From positions 1 to 44,929 of the forward strand of contig CAZSOU010000012.1 in assembly GCA_964608595.1 (NCBI GenBank): a DNA stretch of 44,929 nt, in the 5' to 3' direction. This document shows positions 35,320-43,847 of this stretch, one piece after another. The notes beneath the pieces are model-generated. The model did no database searches. It was not told where the DNA came from and saw only the letters and a list, made by a program, of their open reading frames with translations. This DNA comes from Oleiagrimonas sp964608595 (lineage in GTDB: Bacteria; Pseudomonadota; Gammaproteobacteria; Xanthomonadales; Rhodanobacteraceae). A program made the position numbers and the translations under genes. Numbering within the stretch: position 1 is the first letter of the stretch; every line of letters starts with the position of its first letter.

Positions 35320-37104
35320 TCACTTCATCGAGGATTCGGCAGTGATGCGAATGCCCTGATCGGTCATGCGTGCGTGACTGGCGACGTGGTCGACGTGTTT
35401 GAACATCGCCTGCACGGCGGCCATTTGTTGCTGGGCGTCGGCCAGTGCTTTTTGTGCCTTGGCCATTTCGGCGGCTTTGGCGGCACTTTCCGCCGAAGCG
35501 GGTTGGGCCTGGATGGTGTTTGCCGTGTTCTCGAGGCTTTTCCGCATCGTCGACAGCCACTGGCGATAAAAGTCGCCGGTGACATAAGTGCGTGACAACC
35601 GGTTGTTTTTGCCGGTAGCGGCATTGAGCATGCCGGTCAGTTGCGTTTTCTCGTTTTTGCCGATGCCGATGGCGAGCGCATTCTTGTCCATGGCGATCCA
35701 CGCCGGCTGGTCAAGTTTGTATTTCTGCATGCTCTGGGTCGGCAGCGCCGTCGGCTTGCCGTCGTCCGGTACCGTGAGCGTGCCCAGCGCCGGCACCATG
35801 GCTTTGGCCAGACTCAGCATGCCATCCGGGTTTTTCGATGCCAGAAGCACGCGCCCGCGGAACGATGTCGCGCGACCTTGCTTGCTGCCGAGGTCCATCT
35901 GATTGACGACCACGCGCAAACCACGAAGTTGGCCCAGAGGCGGCATCGACAACTTGGGCAGGTATTGACCGGCTTTTTTTGCCAGATCGTTGAGCGATGC
36001 GAGAGCCGGACAGGTGAACGGCTGGTTCTTGATCGCCTCGGCCTGAGTCAGCCAGAAGTCGCGAATCTTGGTGATGGGCAGGGCGATCGCGACGTCGACC
36101 AGGGCCTTCACTGCTTCGTCGCCGCCGAGGCCCGGCACGTTGCTGCCGATGCCCCGGAACGCCTTCACGATGTCGGGCGCCAGTCGGATATCGACTTGCT
36201 GGGTGTGGTGTTTGGCTTCCAGTTTGGTGTAGCCGAAGCTGATCAGGGGCACGCGCGAGGCGATCCGGCTCAAGTCGCTTTCGCAGCTTGCCGGCAGTTT
36301 GTCGTCCCATTTGTTTGCGGTCTTCGCCGGGCCGGCGGCAAGCAGCGCCTTGAGCATCGGGTCGGTCGAACCGGCGATCAGTGCCGGCAGCTTGGTGGTG
36401 TCGATGTAACCGAGCGAGTACGGCCCGTAACCGTCCGTATCCGCCAATTCGGCAAGGCGCTTGGTGTCGCGCACGCTGTGCTCGGCGTGATCCACGCCCA
36501 ACGCCAGTCGCAGGGTCTTCTTGTCCACCTGGACGGGTAGTACGGCGATGACGAACTGTTTGTCGTGCGAGGAAACGACCACCTGCAGATTCGATTTGCC
36601 CAGCGCAACGTACCGGTACTTGATTTTGCCCATGGTCTTTGTGGCGATCTTGTGACCGTAGGCCTTTTCCAGGCGGGCAATGTAAGCGTGGAATTTGTCC
36701 GGGTCGCTCAATTGACCGCGCATGACCGGGCTCAACCCCAGGCCGTAGACGGCAAACATGCCATCCGTGTTGATGCCGATGTCGCTGGCCGCCTGCACGT
36801 AGGTTTTGCCGTCCAGGCTGTCGGCGAAGGCGCGCAGCAGATTGGCGAGGTCGTTCTTGTTATCGGCGCTCAGCTCGTCGGCGGCCGCGCGCATGCGCGA
36901 AACCTGATTGATGCGCATCGCCGAGGTCATCGACGGCTGCGTCAGCGCGGTGCGCGCCTCGTCGTTCAGCGGCTTGAGGTTGGCGACGAGGTAGGGCGTG
37001 TCCGCCGGGACGTAAGTCAGCAGGTCGTTGTCGTTCTTGTGGCTGCAGGCCGCCAGCGCCACGACGGCACAGCCTGCAGTCAAAACGCGGGTGATGCGCT
37101 TCAT
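35320..37104 (-). CDS. Large lipoprotein of unknown function
   Basis: I do not recognise the family. The 594-residue protein has a lipoprotein signal with lipobox LAAC at residues 17-20, followed by Ser, which predicts outer-membrane sorting. The mature protein opens LLTYVPADTPYLVANL, a phrase typical of DUF3352-like secreted proteins that describe a beta-rich fold. Two similar halves seem present, each with a GYIDTTKLPAL-type or AWIAMDKNALAIGIG-type strand. Six or so cysteines include SCESDL and FTCPAL. The C-terminal about 70 residues are Ala/Gln/Met-rich and probably helical (AESAAKAAEMAKAQKALADA). GAGGGGAT precedes the ATG. It is the last gene of the minus-strand set before ctaG. Confidence 0.72.
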   Translation of the reverse strand: MKRITRVLTAGCAVVALAACSHKNDNDLLTYVPADTPYLVANLKPLNDEARTALTQPSMTSAMRINQVSRMRAAADELSADNKNDLANLLRAFADSLDGKTYVQAASDIGINTDGMFAVYGLGLSPVMRGQLSDPDKFHAYIARLEKAYGHKIATKTMGKIKYRYVALGKSNLQVVVSSHDKQFVIAVLPVQVDKKTLRLALGVDHAEHSVRDTKRLAELADTDGYGPYSLGYIDTTKLPALIAGSTDPMLKALLAAGPAKTANKWDDKLPASCESDLSRIASRVPLISFGYTKLEAKHHTQQVDIRLAPDIVKAFRGIGSNVPGLGGDEAVKALVDVAIALPITKIRDFWLTQAEAIKNQPFTCPALASLNDLAKKAGQYLPKLSMPPLGQLRGLRVVVNQMDLGSKQGRATSFRGRVLLASKNPDGMLSLAKAMVPALGTLTVPDDGKPTALPTQSMQKYKLDQPAWIAMDKNALAIGIGKNEKTQLTGMLNAATGKNNRLSRTYVTGDFYRQWLSTMRKSLENTANTIQAQPASAESAAKAAEMAKAQKALADAQQQMAAVQAMFKHVDHVASHARMTDQGIRITAESSMK

Positions 37105-37184
37105 GAAAATCCCCTCACGGATGGTTGGCACCAACCATTATGCCAGTGGAGGATGTAGTCGTGCGTCGGTACGGATGTAGGTGT

Positions 37185-38111
37185 TTACCTACCCAGCACT
37201 TCCGCCAGTACAGCCATGCGTGCGAACACGCCGTTGCCTACTTGCTCGAGAATTCGCGATTGCGGGCCATCGGCGACGTTCGGAGCGATCTCGATGCCGC
37301 GGTTGATGGGGCCGGGGTGCATCACCAGGCAACCGTCGGCGGCCTTGCCGAGGCGTGTTTCGGTCAGTCCGTAACGTGCGAAGTAGGCCGCTTCATCGGG
37401 CAATTCCGTTGCAGCCATGCGCTCCTTTTGCAGGCGCAGCATGATCACGGCATCGGCATTTTCGACGGCGGCGTCGAAGTCTTCCGTGAGCAGGCAGTGC
37501 GGAAATTCGGCGGCGTCGGGCAGCAACGGGCGGGGGCCGCACAACCGGATTTGCCTGACCCCCAGCGCGGTCAATGCATGGATATCCGATCGCGCCACGC
37601 GCGAATGGCGGATGTCGCCGCAGATAGTGACGTTGAGCGCATCGAAGTCGGGCCGGTGCTGGCGCAGGGTCAGCATGTCCAGCAAACCCTGCGTGGGATG
37701 CGCGCGGGTACCGTCGCCGGCATTGACCACGGACACGCCGCTCATTGCATGCCGGACCAGTTCTTCCGGCGTGCCGGACTGCTTGTGGCGCACCACGATG
37801 ATGTCCAGATGCATCGCTTCGAGCGTATGCAGCGTGTCGATCATGGTTTCGCCCTTGTTGGTCGAAGATTGCGCGATGTTGAAGTTGACCACGTCTGCGC
37901 CCAATCGGCGAGCGGCCAACTCGAACGACGTGCGCGTGCGCGTGGAAGGTTCGAAGAACAGGTTGAGCACGGTGCGCCCCTGCAACAGGTCCAGCTTGCG
38001 CGTACCGTGGTGGCTGGCTTCGCGCATGGCGTCAGCGCGATCGAGGAGGCGATTCAACGTCGCCGAGTCGATGCCTTCGAGGGTGGTCAGGTGGCGCAGG
38101 TGATGGGTCAT
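37185..38111 (-). CDS. pyrB: Aspartate carbamoyltransferase catalytic subunit
   Basis: PyrB joins carbamoyl phosphate to aspartate in pyrimidine synthesis. The 308-residue length is standard. The carbamoyl-phosphate loop reads FFEPSTRTRTSFE, the second active-site loop is AQSSTNKGET, and HPTQGLLDMLTL and VMHPGPINRG complete the site. The ATG at 38111 gives the normal N-terminus; longer in-frame sequence upstream is not family-like. It follows ruvX by 79 bases in the yqgE-ruvX-pyrB order seen in many gammaproteobacteria, but pyrR and pyrC are absent here and no attenuator or pyrI is visible. A small stem over its stop codon (37177-37192) lacks a T-run. Confidence 0.95.
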   Translation of the reverse strand: MTHHLRHLTTLEGIDSATLNRLLDRADAMREASHHGTRKLDLLQGRTVLNLFFEPSTRTRTSFELAARRLGADVVNFNIAQSSTNKGETMIDTLHTLEAMHLDIIVVRHKQSGTPEELVRHAMSGVSVVNAGDGTRAHPTQGLLDMLTLRQHRPDFDALNVTICGDIRHSRVARSDIHALTALGVRQIRLCGPRPLLPDAAEFPHCLLTEDFDAAVENADAVIMLRLQKERMAATELPDEAAYFARYGLTETRLGKAADGCLVMHPGPINRGIEIAPNVADGPQSRILEQVGNGVFARMAVLAEVLGR

Positions 38112-38190
38112 GGGCCGATGGGTTGCAGGTACTGGCGACAAGTTTAACTTGCTTGCGCGAGCCATGATTCGACGTGTTGTGCCGGGTAGG

Positions 38191-38634
38191 TCACGACCCG
38201 TGCTGCGGGGGATCGGTGTTGATGGCCAGCCAGGATTCCACAATGACGACGGCTGCCATGGCGTCAAGTTTTTCGGCATCACGGCGACGGCGGGTACCGG
38301 CGGCGCGCGCGTGGGCAAAACGGCGTGCCGCCTCCTGAGAAGAGTGACGTTCGTCTTGCAGGTGAACTGGCAGCTGGCTGCGCTCGCCGAGGGCGGCGGC
38401 GAAGCGGCGTGCGTTTCGGGTCATGGCCTGTTCGCCGCCGTCGCGTGTCAGGGGCAGGCCCACGACGAGCGCTTCGGGTTGCCATTCGCGCAGCAGGGCA
38501 TCGAGCCGGTTCCAGTCCGGCCGACGATCACGAACTTTCACGATGGCCACCGGCTCGGCGCCGGCCGTCAAGGTGTTGCCGACGGCCACGCCGATCAGGC
38601 GGGTGCCGACATCGAAGCCGAGAATGCGCTTCAT
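38191..38634 (-). CDS. ruvX: Putative pre-16S rRNA nuclease / Holliday junction resolvase YqgF
   Basis: The 147-residue RNase H-like protein opens with the catalytic GFDVGTRLIGVAVG (Asp8), contains ALVVGLPLTRDG, the family block VHLQDERHSSQEA with its second acid, and a third Asp in AEKLDAMAAVVI. YqgF matures the 5' end of 16S rRNA in E. coli and has been proposed as a resolvase. The usual VDERLSS is HLQDERHSS here. Its ATG overlaps the yqgE stop (38631-38634, ATGA). Downstream is pyrB. Confidence 0.93.
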   Translation of the reverse strand: MKRILGFDVGTRLIGVAVGNTLTAGAEPVAIVKVRDRRPDWNRLDALLREWQPEALVVGLPLTRDGGEQAMTRNARRFAAALGERSQLPVHLQDERHSSQEAARRFAHARAAGTRRRRDAEKLDAMAAVVIVESWLAINTDPPQHGS

Positions 38635-39194
38635 GCGTGACCGGCATAGCCGGCGAGGCGCGACACGTCGATGCCGACAAGATTGGCCGCCGCGCTCCAG
38701 CGATCTTCCAAAGGTGTTTCGAACACGATGTGATTACTGGCCTTGGCCGTCAACCAGGCATTGTCCTTGATTTCCCGGTCCAGCTGGCCCGCCTCCCAGC
38801 CAGCGTAGCCGAGAGCGACGACCGCCTGCCGCGGACCTTGGCCGGCCGCCACGGCCGTCAGAATGTCGCGCGATGTCGTTACCGACCAGTGCATGTCGAT
38901 GCGGTAGCTCGCATCCCATGAAGGTTTGCCGCTGTGCAGCACGAAACCGCGTTCGGGTTGCACCGGACCACCCTGCAGCACCAGTTGACCGTTGATGTCG
39001 GGTTGTTCGCAGCTGAGGTCCATTTGCTCGAGCACTTCGCCCAGACTGATCCGCGATGGACGGTTGACCAACAATCCGACCGCGCCTTCTTCGTTGTGTT
39101 GGCATACCAGCGTGACGCCGTGGGTGAATTGCGGATCGCCCATGCCGGGCATGGCGATAAGGAACTGGCCCGCGAGACTGCTGAAGGTATCCAT
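38631..39194 (-). CDS. yqgE: YqgE/AlgH family protein
   Basis: The 187-residue protein matches the YqgE/AlgH family: LAGQFLIAMPGMGDPQFTHGVTL, GAVGLLVNRPS, LVLQGGPVQPERGFVLHS and ALGYAGWEAGQLDREIKDN. The fold has a glycine-rich beta core and no proven enzymatic activity. In Pseudomonas it was named AlgH from alginate genetics. It is first in the yqgE-ruvX-pyrB run and overlaps ruvX by ATGA. Divergent from the GST gene, with 215 bases between. Confidence 0.94.
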   Translation of the reverse strand: MDTFSSLAGQFLIAMPGMGDPQFTHGVTLVCQHNEEGAVGLLVNRPSRISLGEVLEQMDLSCEQPDINGQLVLQGGPVQPERGFVLHSGKPSWDASYRIDMHWSVTTSRDILTAVAAGQGPRQAVVALGYAGWEAGQLDREIKDNAWLTAKASNHIVFETPLEDRWSAAANLVGIDVSRLAGYAGHA

Positions 39195-39409
39195 GTGGCG
39201 ATTGTAGCGGTTTTGGCGTCCGGCGCCGGACAGGCCGTCTGCGAGACGTGCGCGTCGCACGCGCTTTGAGCGCGGACAACCAGTCCATGGTCTGCCACAT
39301 CGGAGTCGGTGAAGGCGATACGATCAGCTTCGATGCTGTGGCACAGTAACCCACACCTTCGCCGTGACGCACATGCGCGATTGACGGCGGAATTTCCAGG
39401 AGGGTTACG

Positions 39410-40111
39410 ATGATTGTCGTGCACCATCTCAACGACTCGCGATCCCAGCGGATTCTCTGGCTGCTGGAGGAATTGAGGTGCGAATACACCGTCAAACGCT
39501 ACCAGCGCGATCCGAAAACCCTGCTCGCGCCGCCGGGGTTGCGCGAGGTGCATCCGCTGGGAAAATCACCGGTCATCGTGGACGGTGGCGTGACGGTGGC
39601 CGAATCGGGCGCCATCGTCGAATACCTGGGTGATCATTACGACACCGAGAATCGTCTCATTCCCGTCCATGGAACGCCCGCGCGTCGACGCTGCAATTAC
39701 TGGCTGCATTACGCCGAGGGCTCGGCTATGCCGCCGTTGTTGTTGAAGCTGGTGTTCGGTGAGGTGCAAAAGGCGCCGGCGCCATTCTTCGTGCGCCCGG
39801 TTGTCAATCGCATTGTCGACAAGGTCAATGCCGCTTTCATCAAGCCGCAACTGGAGCTGCACATGGACTACATGGAAAGCGAGTTGGACAAACATGACTG
39901 GTTCGGTGGCGAGACGTTCGGCGTGGCCGACATCCAGATGAGCTTTCCGATTGAAGCGGCGGCCGCGCGCGCCGGACTCGACGCCAGCCGTCCCAACTTG
40001 TGGCGCTATCTCGAGCGTATTCATGCCCGCCCGGCGTATCGGCGCGCGCTGGAGCGTGGCGGTGAGTATGCCTATGCTCGGGGCGCGAAACCTCCACGCG
40101 GTCCGCAATGA
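39410..40111 (+). CDS. Glutathione S-transferase family protein
   Basis: The 233-residue protein has the thioredoxin-like GST N-terminal domain, with NDSRSQRILWLLEELRCEY, SPVIVDGGVTVAESGAIVEY (cis-Pro and the ES glutathione anchor) and an all-helical C-terminal domain containing the N-cap motif FGVADIQMSFP. The catalytic Ser of beta-class relatives may be the Ser in DSRSQR. It begins with a strong AGGAGG. It likely conjugates glutathione to electrophiles; gshB, which makes glutathione, is 1.1 kb away on the other strand. Its natural substrate is unknown. Confidence 0.93.
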   Translation: MIVVHHLNDSRSQRILWLLEELRCEYTVKRYQRDPKTLLAPPGLREVHPLGKSPVIVDGGVTVAESGAIVEYLGDHYDTENRLIPVHGTPARRRCNYWLHYAEGSAMPPLLLKLVFGEVQKAPAPFFVRPVVNRIVDKVNAAFIKPQLELHMDYMESELDKHDWFGGETFGVADIQMSFPIEAAAARAGLDASRPNLWRYLERIHARPAYRRALERGGEYAYARGAKPPRGPQ

Positions 40112-40217
40112 GTACGGCGTTGGCATGGTTTCGCAGGGGGTTGCGACCGGCGGACAATCCGGCACGGGATGCCGCTTGCCGCGCGCACGGCCGATCCGGA
40201 TTTCGTGCGCACCTTGC

Positions 40218-41087
40218 TCAATGCGTCTTGAGTTGGCCGCCGCGCATGAACTGGTAGGTGCGAGTGACGTACAGCAGATCGATCTTTTCGTCGGTCTTCG
40301 GAATAGGGGCGAACGGCCCGGCCATGCGCACGATGCGAATGGCGGCATCGTCCAGCACCTTGCGGCCCGAACTGCGGATGATGTCGATGCTGTGGATGGA
40401 CCCGTCACGTTCCAGACCGACGGTGAGAATCAGGTTGCCGTCGAGCTTGCCCGTACGCGCGGCGTCGGGGAAGTTGAGCGTGCCCACGCGCTCCACCTTT
40501 TTGGCCCAGGCTTTCATGTAGGCGGCGTAGGCGTATTCACGCGTGTTGGCGGAAATGTACTTTTTGTGCGGGCGCTTGGCGTAGGCTTTCGACTCGGCGC
40601 TGATTTCAGCGGCCAGACGTGCCATTTCCATGCGCCGATCAAGTTTGGTTTTCGACCGGGGCATGTCTTCGGCGTCGTGTTTGCGTTGGTCCGTCTGCGT
40701 GGTGACGGTGAAGTCGCCGGCAGACTGCGTGGTGATGCGATGCGGCTGGCTGGCATCGCTCGGCGCCGGCGCGCGCGGGGTCAGCGGTCGCGGCGCAAGG
40801 CCGTTGGCGGCCGTGGGCAGCAGTCCGGATACCGGCTGTGAAGGTTTGCGCACCTTGTCGCTGTTGCCGCCGCCGGCATTGTCGGCCTGTGCCAGAAAAT
40901 CAGCATGCTTCGGCGCCTGTCGGTTGGCCGTGTTGACCAGCGTCACGTCCAGCGTCGGCAATTTCGGCTCGGGTTTCGCGATGACGAACGACAGGCCCAG
41001 AATCAGCACGCCGTGCAAAATCAGTGAAAACAGGAAGGTTGCGCTGAGGACGTCGTTGCTGTTCGGGGTGGAGGCGGTCGTGCTCAT
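40218..41087 (-). CDS. tonB: TonB-family energy transducer
   Basis: The 289-residue protein has an N-terminal membrane anchor (FLFSLILHGVLILGLSFV, with the TonB-type S..LH pattern) and a Pro-rich, charged periplasmic span (about 75-145). The TonB C-terminal domain (about 205-285) reads NFPDAARTGKLDGNLILTV, GSIHSIDIIRSSGRKVLDDAA and FAPIP. It would couple proton-motive force through ExbBD to outer-membrane receptors. The C-terminal domain lacks the usual SRP.YP start (it reads RVGTLNFPDAA), so it belongs to a Xanthomonadales TonB-like subgroup next to gshB. ExbB/D are absent here. It lies downstream of gshB, 126 bases away. Confidence 0.9.
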   Translation of the reverse strand: MSTTASTPNSNDVLSATFLFSLILHGVLILGLSFVIAKPEPKLPTLDVTLVNTANRQAPKHADFLAQADNAGGGNSDKVRKPSQPVSGLLPTAANGLAPRPLTPRAPAPSDASQPHRITTQSAGDFTVTTQTDQRKHDAEDMPRSKTKLDRRMEMARLAAEISAESKAYAKRPHKKYISANTREYAYAAYMKAWAKKVERVGTLNFPDAARTGKLDGNLILTVGLERDGSIHSIDIIRSSGRKVLDDAAIRIVRMAGPFAPIPKTDEKIDLLYVTRTYQFMRGGQLKTH

Positions 41088-41213
41088 CGAGGCAGCGCCC
41101 CGGGCGTGGTTCGGGACTCGAGCTCGATGTACATGCGATTGGCGAATGGGAAACTGTCGACAGTCATGTGATGGAGGCTGAAATGCATGAATTCCGAGGT
41201 GTGTGATTTGGCG

Positions 41214-42203
41214 TTACGAGTCCCGAGTCCGGAGTCCCGGGTCCCCCAAGCGCGTTTCAATGGCATCAAACAATTGTCCTGCAATATTGAGCCCGAATTG
41301 CGCATCCAGTTCACGGATGCAGGTGGGTGAGGTGACGTTGATTTCGGTCAGCCAGTCGCCGATCACGTCCAGCCCGACGAACAGCAGGCCGCGACGGCGC
41401 AGATCCGGCGCCACCTGCGACACGATCCAGCGATCGCGCTCGCTCAGCGGCACGCCTTCACCGCGTCCGCCGGCGGCGAGGTTGCCACGAAATTCGCCTT
41501 CGCGGGGAATTCGCGCCAGCGCGTAGGGCACGGCTTCGCCATCGACCAGCAGGATACGCTTGTCGCCGGACGTGATGGCGGGGATGAACTTTTGCGCCAT
41601 CACGAAGCGGCCCTCGACGCCGAGCAGCGTTTCCAGCATGGAGTTGATGTTGCTGTCGCCGGCGCGTACGCGAAAAATGCCGCGCCCGCCCATGCCGTCC
41701 AGCGGTTTGAGCACCGCTTCGTCGTGCTCGGTAACGAAGTGGCGCAGTTGCTCGGCGTCACGCGAAACCAGCGTCGGCGGAATGCATTGCGGAAACTGCA
41801 TGGCGTAGAGTTTTTCGTTGCAATCGCGCAATGCCTGCGGCGTGTTGACCACCAACGGCGCCTGGTGCCCGGAAGTGACGCGCTGCGTCAGTTCCAGTAC
41901 CAGAGTGTCATGTTGGTACCGGCTGTCCACGGGCGGGTCCTTGCGCTCCAGAATGACGTCCATGTCGCCGAGCTTGCGCCAGGCGCCGGCAGCCAGGGTG
42001 AACCAGTCTCCAGGGTCGTCACGCACCGTGATCGGTTGCAGCCAGCCCCACGGCTCGCCATGGCGGATTTCCAGGCCGTTCGATTGCAGATAAAACGTTT
42101 CGTGACCGCGGCGCTGCGATTCCAGCAACATCGCGAAGGTGGAGTCCTTGGCAACTTTGACGGTCTCGATGGGGTCCATCAGAACGGCGATGGCAAGCTT
42201 CAT
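41214..42203 (-). CDS. gshB: Glutathione synthetase
   Basis: GshB joins gamma-glutamylcysteine and glycine with ATP. The 329-residue protein has the ATP-grasp fold: VLMDPIETVKVAKDSTFAMLLE at the N-terminus, VLKPLDGMGGRGIFRV (ATP loop), AQKFIPAITSGDKRILLVDG, and the C-terminal INVTSPTCIRELDAQFG. The ATG has CCGGAG upstream. The last 11 residues, LGDPGLRTRDS, are encoded by (GGGACTC)-type repeats and have no counterpart in most GshB proteins. It is divergent from pilG, as in other Xanthomonadales. Confidence 0.95.
   Translation of the reverse strand: MKLAIAVLMDPIETVKVAKDSTFAMLLESQRRGHETFYLQSNGLEIRHGEPWGWLQPITVRDDPGDWFTLAAGAWRKLGDMDVILERKDPPVDSRYQHDTLVLELTQRVTSGHQAPLVVNTPQALRDCNEKLYAMQFPQCIPPTLVSRDAEQLRHFVTEHDEAVLKPLDGMGGRGIFRVRAGDSNINSMLETLLGVEGRFVMAQKFIPAITSGDKRILLVDGEAVPYALARIPREGEFRGNLAAGGRGEGVPLSERDRWIVSQVAPDLRRRGLLFVGLDVIGDWLTEINVTSPTCIRELDAQFGLNIAGQLFDAIETRLGDPGLRTRDS
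41217..41244 (-). repeat. Heptamer repeat (GGGACTC)n inside the gshB 3' end
   Basis: On the minus strand the sequence reads GGGGACCCGGGACTCCGGAC followed by TCGGGACTCG up to the stop TAA. It contains about four imperfect copies of the heptamer found next to minE. In this frame the repeat encodes GDPGLRTRDS. Confidence 0.65.
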
Positions 42204-42300
42204 GCATGGTCTCCGGAGCGGGATGTGAGCTGGCCGTCAGTATGACGCAGCGCACACAACTTGCTACAGCCCGCAGATTTGGGATCGCGTGCTTGAAGTT

Positions 42301-42330
42301 TTGATAAACAGGGGCTAAACCACCTATGAT
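42301..42330 (+). promoter_or_regulatory. Sigma-70 promoter of the pil cluster
   Basis: TTGATA (42301-42306) and TATGAT (42325-42330) each match the sigma-70 boxes at five of six positions and are 18 bases apart. The start would be near 42337, leaving a leader of about 74 bases before pilG. Confidence 0.7.
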
Positions 42331-42410
42331 GTTTCAAGAAGGGGGCAAGGCAGCATGTTATTTCGATTCGGAATTCCCCGACGCCGATTGCGCGTGACGG
42401 GAGGCACACC

Positions 42411-42860
42411 ATGACACTTCTGTCCGAGCAGGCTGTGGCAAACCCAGAGGGGCGGTACGTGAACGACACTGTAAATGGCAACGGCCTGGCCGGGCTGCGC
42501 GTGATGGTCATCGACGATTCCAAGACCATTCGCCGCACGGCAGAGACGCTGTTGAAAAAAGAAGGCTGCGACGTGCTTACGGCGGTCGACGGCTTCGAAG
42601 CTCTGGCAAAGATCAGCGATCAGAAACCGCAGGTGGTCTTTGTCGACATCATGATGCCCAGGCTGGACGGCTACCAGACCTGTGCCTTGATCAAGAACAA
42701 TCAGCAATTTCGCGCCACCCCGGTAATCATGCTCAGTTCCAAGGATGGTTTGTTCGACAAGGCCCGCGGACGCATCGTCGGCGCCGAGCAGTATTTGACC
42801 AAACCCTTTACGCGTGACGAGCTGCTGGACGCCATTCGCCAGCACGCGCCGGACGCGTGA
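42411..42860 (+). CDS. pilG: Twitching motility response regulator PilG
   Basis: PilG is a single-domain CheY-like regulator of type IV pilus extension and surface sensing. The receiver begins at about residue 29 (LRVMVIDDSKTIRRTAETLL), with acids Asp35 and Asp36, phospho-acceptor Asp79 in VDIMMPRLDGYQTCALI, and SSKDGLFDKARGRIVGAEQY plus LTKPF. The identity pattern matches PilG of Pseudomonas, which is about 135 residues; this protein has about 15 extra N-terminal residues. The ATG is preceded by GGGAGG. It is the first gene of a pilGHIJ operon divergent from gshB. Confidence 0.95.
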   Translation: MTLLSEQAVANPEGRYVNDTVNGNGLAGLRVMVIDDSKTIRRTAETLLKKEGCDVLTAVDGFEALAKISDQKPQVVFVDIMMPRLDGYQTCALIKNNQQFRATPVIMLSSKDGLFDKARGRIVGAEQYLTKPFTRDELLDAIRQHAPDA

Positions 42861-42879
42861 TCGACCGACCGGACCTTTC

Positions 42880-43251
42880 ATGGCGCATATTCTCATCATC
42901 GACGATTCCCCGACCGACGTACGCGTGTTCACGACGTTGCTGGAAAAAGCCGGACATACGGTTTCCAGCGTCGGCAATGCCGAAGACGGCATCGAGCATG
43001 TTCGCGGCAAATTGCCGGATGCGGTGATCATGGACGTCATCATGCCCGGCATGAACGGCTTCCAGGCGACGCGGACCTTGAGCCGCGACCCGAAAACCAA
43101 GGACGTGCCGATTCTCATCATCACCACCAAGTCGATGGAAACCGACCGCGTATGGGGCATGCGCCAGGGCGCGCGTGACTTCATCACCAAACCGATCAGC
43201 GAGAAGGATTTCCTTTCGCGCATCGACAAATTGCTGCCCGGAACTGCGTGA
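42880..43251 (+). CDS. pilH: Twitching motility response regulator PilH
   Basis: PilH is the second CheY-like regulator of the Pil-Chp system, favouring pilus retraction control. The 123-residue protein carries Asp8 and Asp9 in LIIDDSPTD, phospho-acceptor Asp52 in VIMDVIMPGMNGFQA and KPIS with the conserved Lys. The segment ITTKSMETDRVWGMRQGA fits PilH. It starts 19 bases after pilG and ends 7 bases before pilI. Confidence 0.93.
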   Translation: MAHILIIDDSPTDVRVFTTLLEKAGHTVSSVGNAEDGIEHVRGKLPDAVIMDVIMPGMNGFQATRTLSRDPKTKDVPILIITTKSMETDRVWGMRQGARDFITKPISEKDFLSRIDKLLPGTA

Positions 43252-43258
43252 AACCATC

Positions 43259-43813
43259 ATGAATGTCGCCATGACCGCCGCCATCGCATCGCCTTTCGAA
43301 CAACTGGCCGAGTATGAGCGGCTCAGCCTTGCCCATGAGGCGGGCGAGCCCGAGCGCATCGAGACGCCGGGGCTGTGGCGCGGCATCGGATTCCGCGTCG
43401 GCAATCGTCTTTTTGCCGCTCGCATCAATGAAATCAACGAGTTGTTGACGCTGCAGCCGTTGACGACCGTACCCGGTACGCAGCCCTGGTTGCTGGGCAT
43501 CGCCAACGTGCGCGGCAACCTGGTGCCGGTGGTGGATCTGGGACTTTTTCTGTTTGACACGCGTACGCGCGTGAATGATCGCTGCCGCTTGCTGGTGATG
43601 CGCCAGCAGGGCAGCACGGTGGGGCTGCTGGTCGACGAGGTCGTCGGTCAGCGAAATCTCGGCGACGAGCAGCGCGACGTTGCCGAAGCGGAGGGGGACG
43701 AGCGCTTGACGCGTTTCGTCGACGAAGTAGTCACGCTGGACGGACAACGCATCGGTCTTTTCAGCATGAGCCGGCTCGCGCGAGCACCGGATTTTTTGCA
43801 GGCAACGTTGTAA
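43259..43813 (+). CDS. pilI: CheW-like coupling protein PilI
   Basis: PilI links the PilJ receptor to the ChpA kinase. The 184-residue protein contains a CheW domain (about 40-180): GFRVGNRLFAARINEINELL, WLLGIANVRGNLVPVVDLG and TVGLLVDEVVGQRNL are standard CheW blocks. About 35 extra N-terminal residues (SPFEQLAEYERLSLAHEAG) match PilI length in Pseudomonas (178). It follows pilH by 7 bases and precedes pilJ by 34. Confidence 0.93.
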   Translation: MNVAMTAAIASPFEQLAEYERLSLAHEAGEPERIETPGLWRGIGFRVGNRLFAARINEINELLTLQPLTTVPGTQPWLLGIANVRGNLVPVVDLGLFLFDTRTRVNDRCRLLVMRQQGSTVGLLVDEVVGQRNLGDEQRDVAEAEGDERLTRFVDEVVTLDGQRIGLFSMSRLARAPDFLQATL

Positions 43814-43847
43814 GGGCGTTGTCTGCGTTATTGGCGAGGTTAAAGGT

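Noticed and set aside
37177..37192. Stem GTAGGT/ACCTAC over the pyrB stop codon
   Set aside because: It is a 6-bp stem without a T-run; weak evidence for termination.
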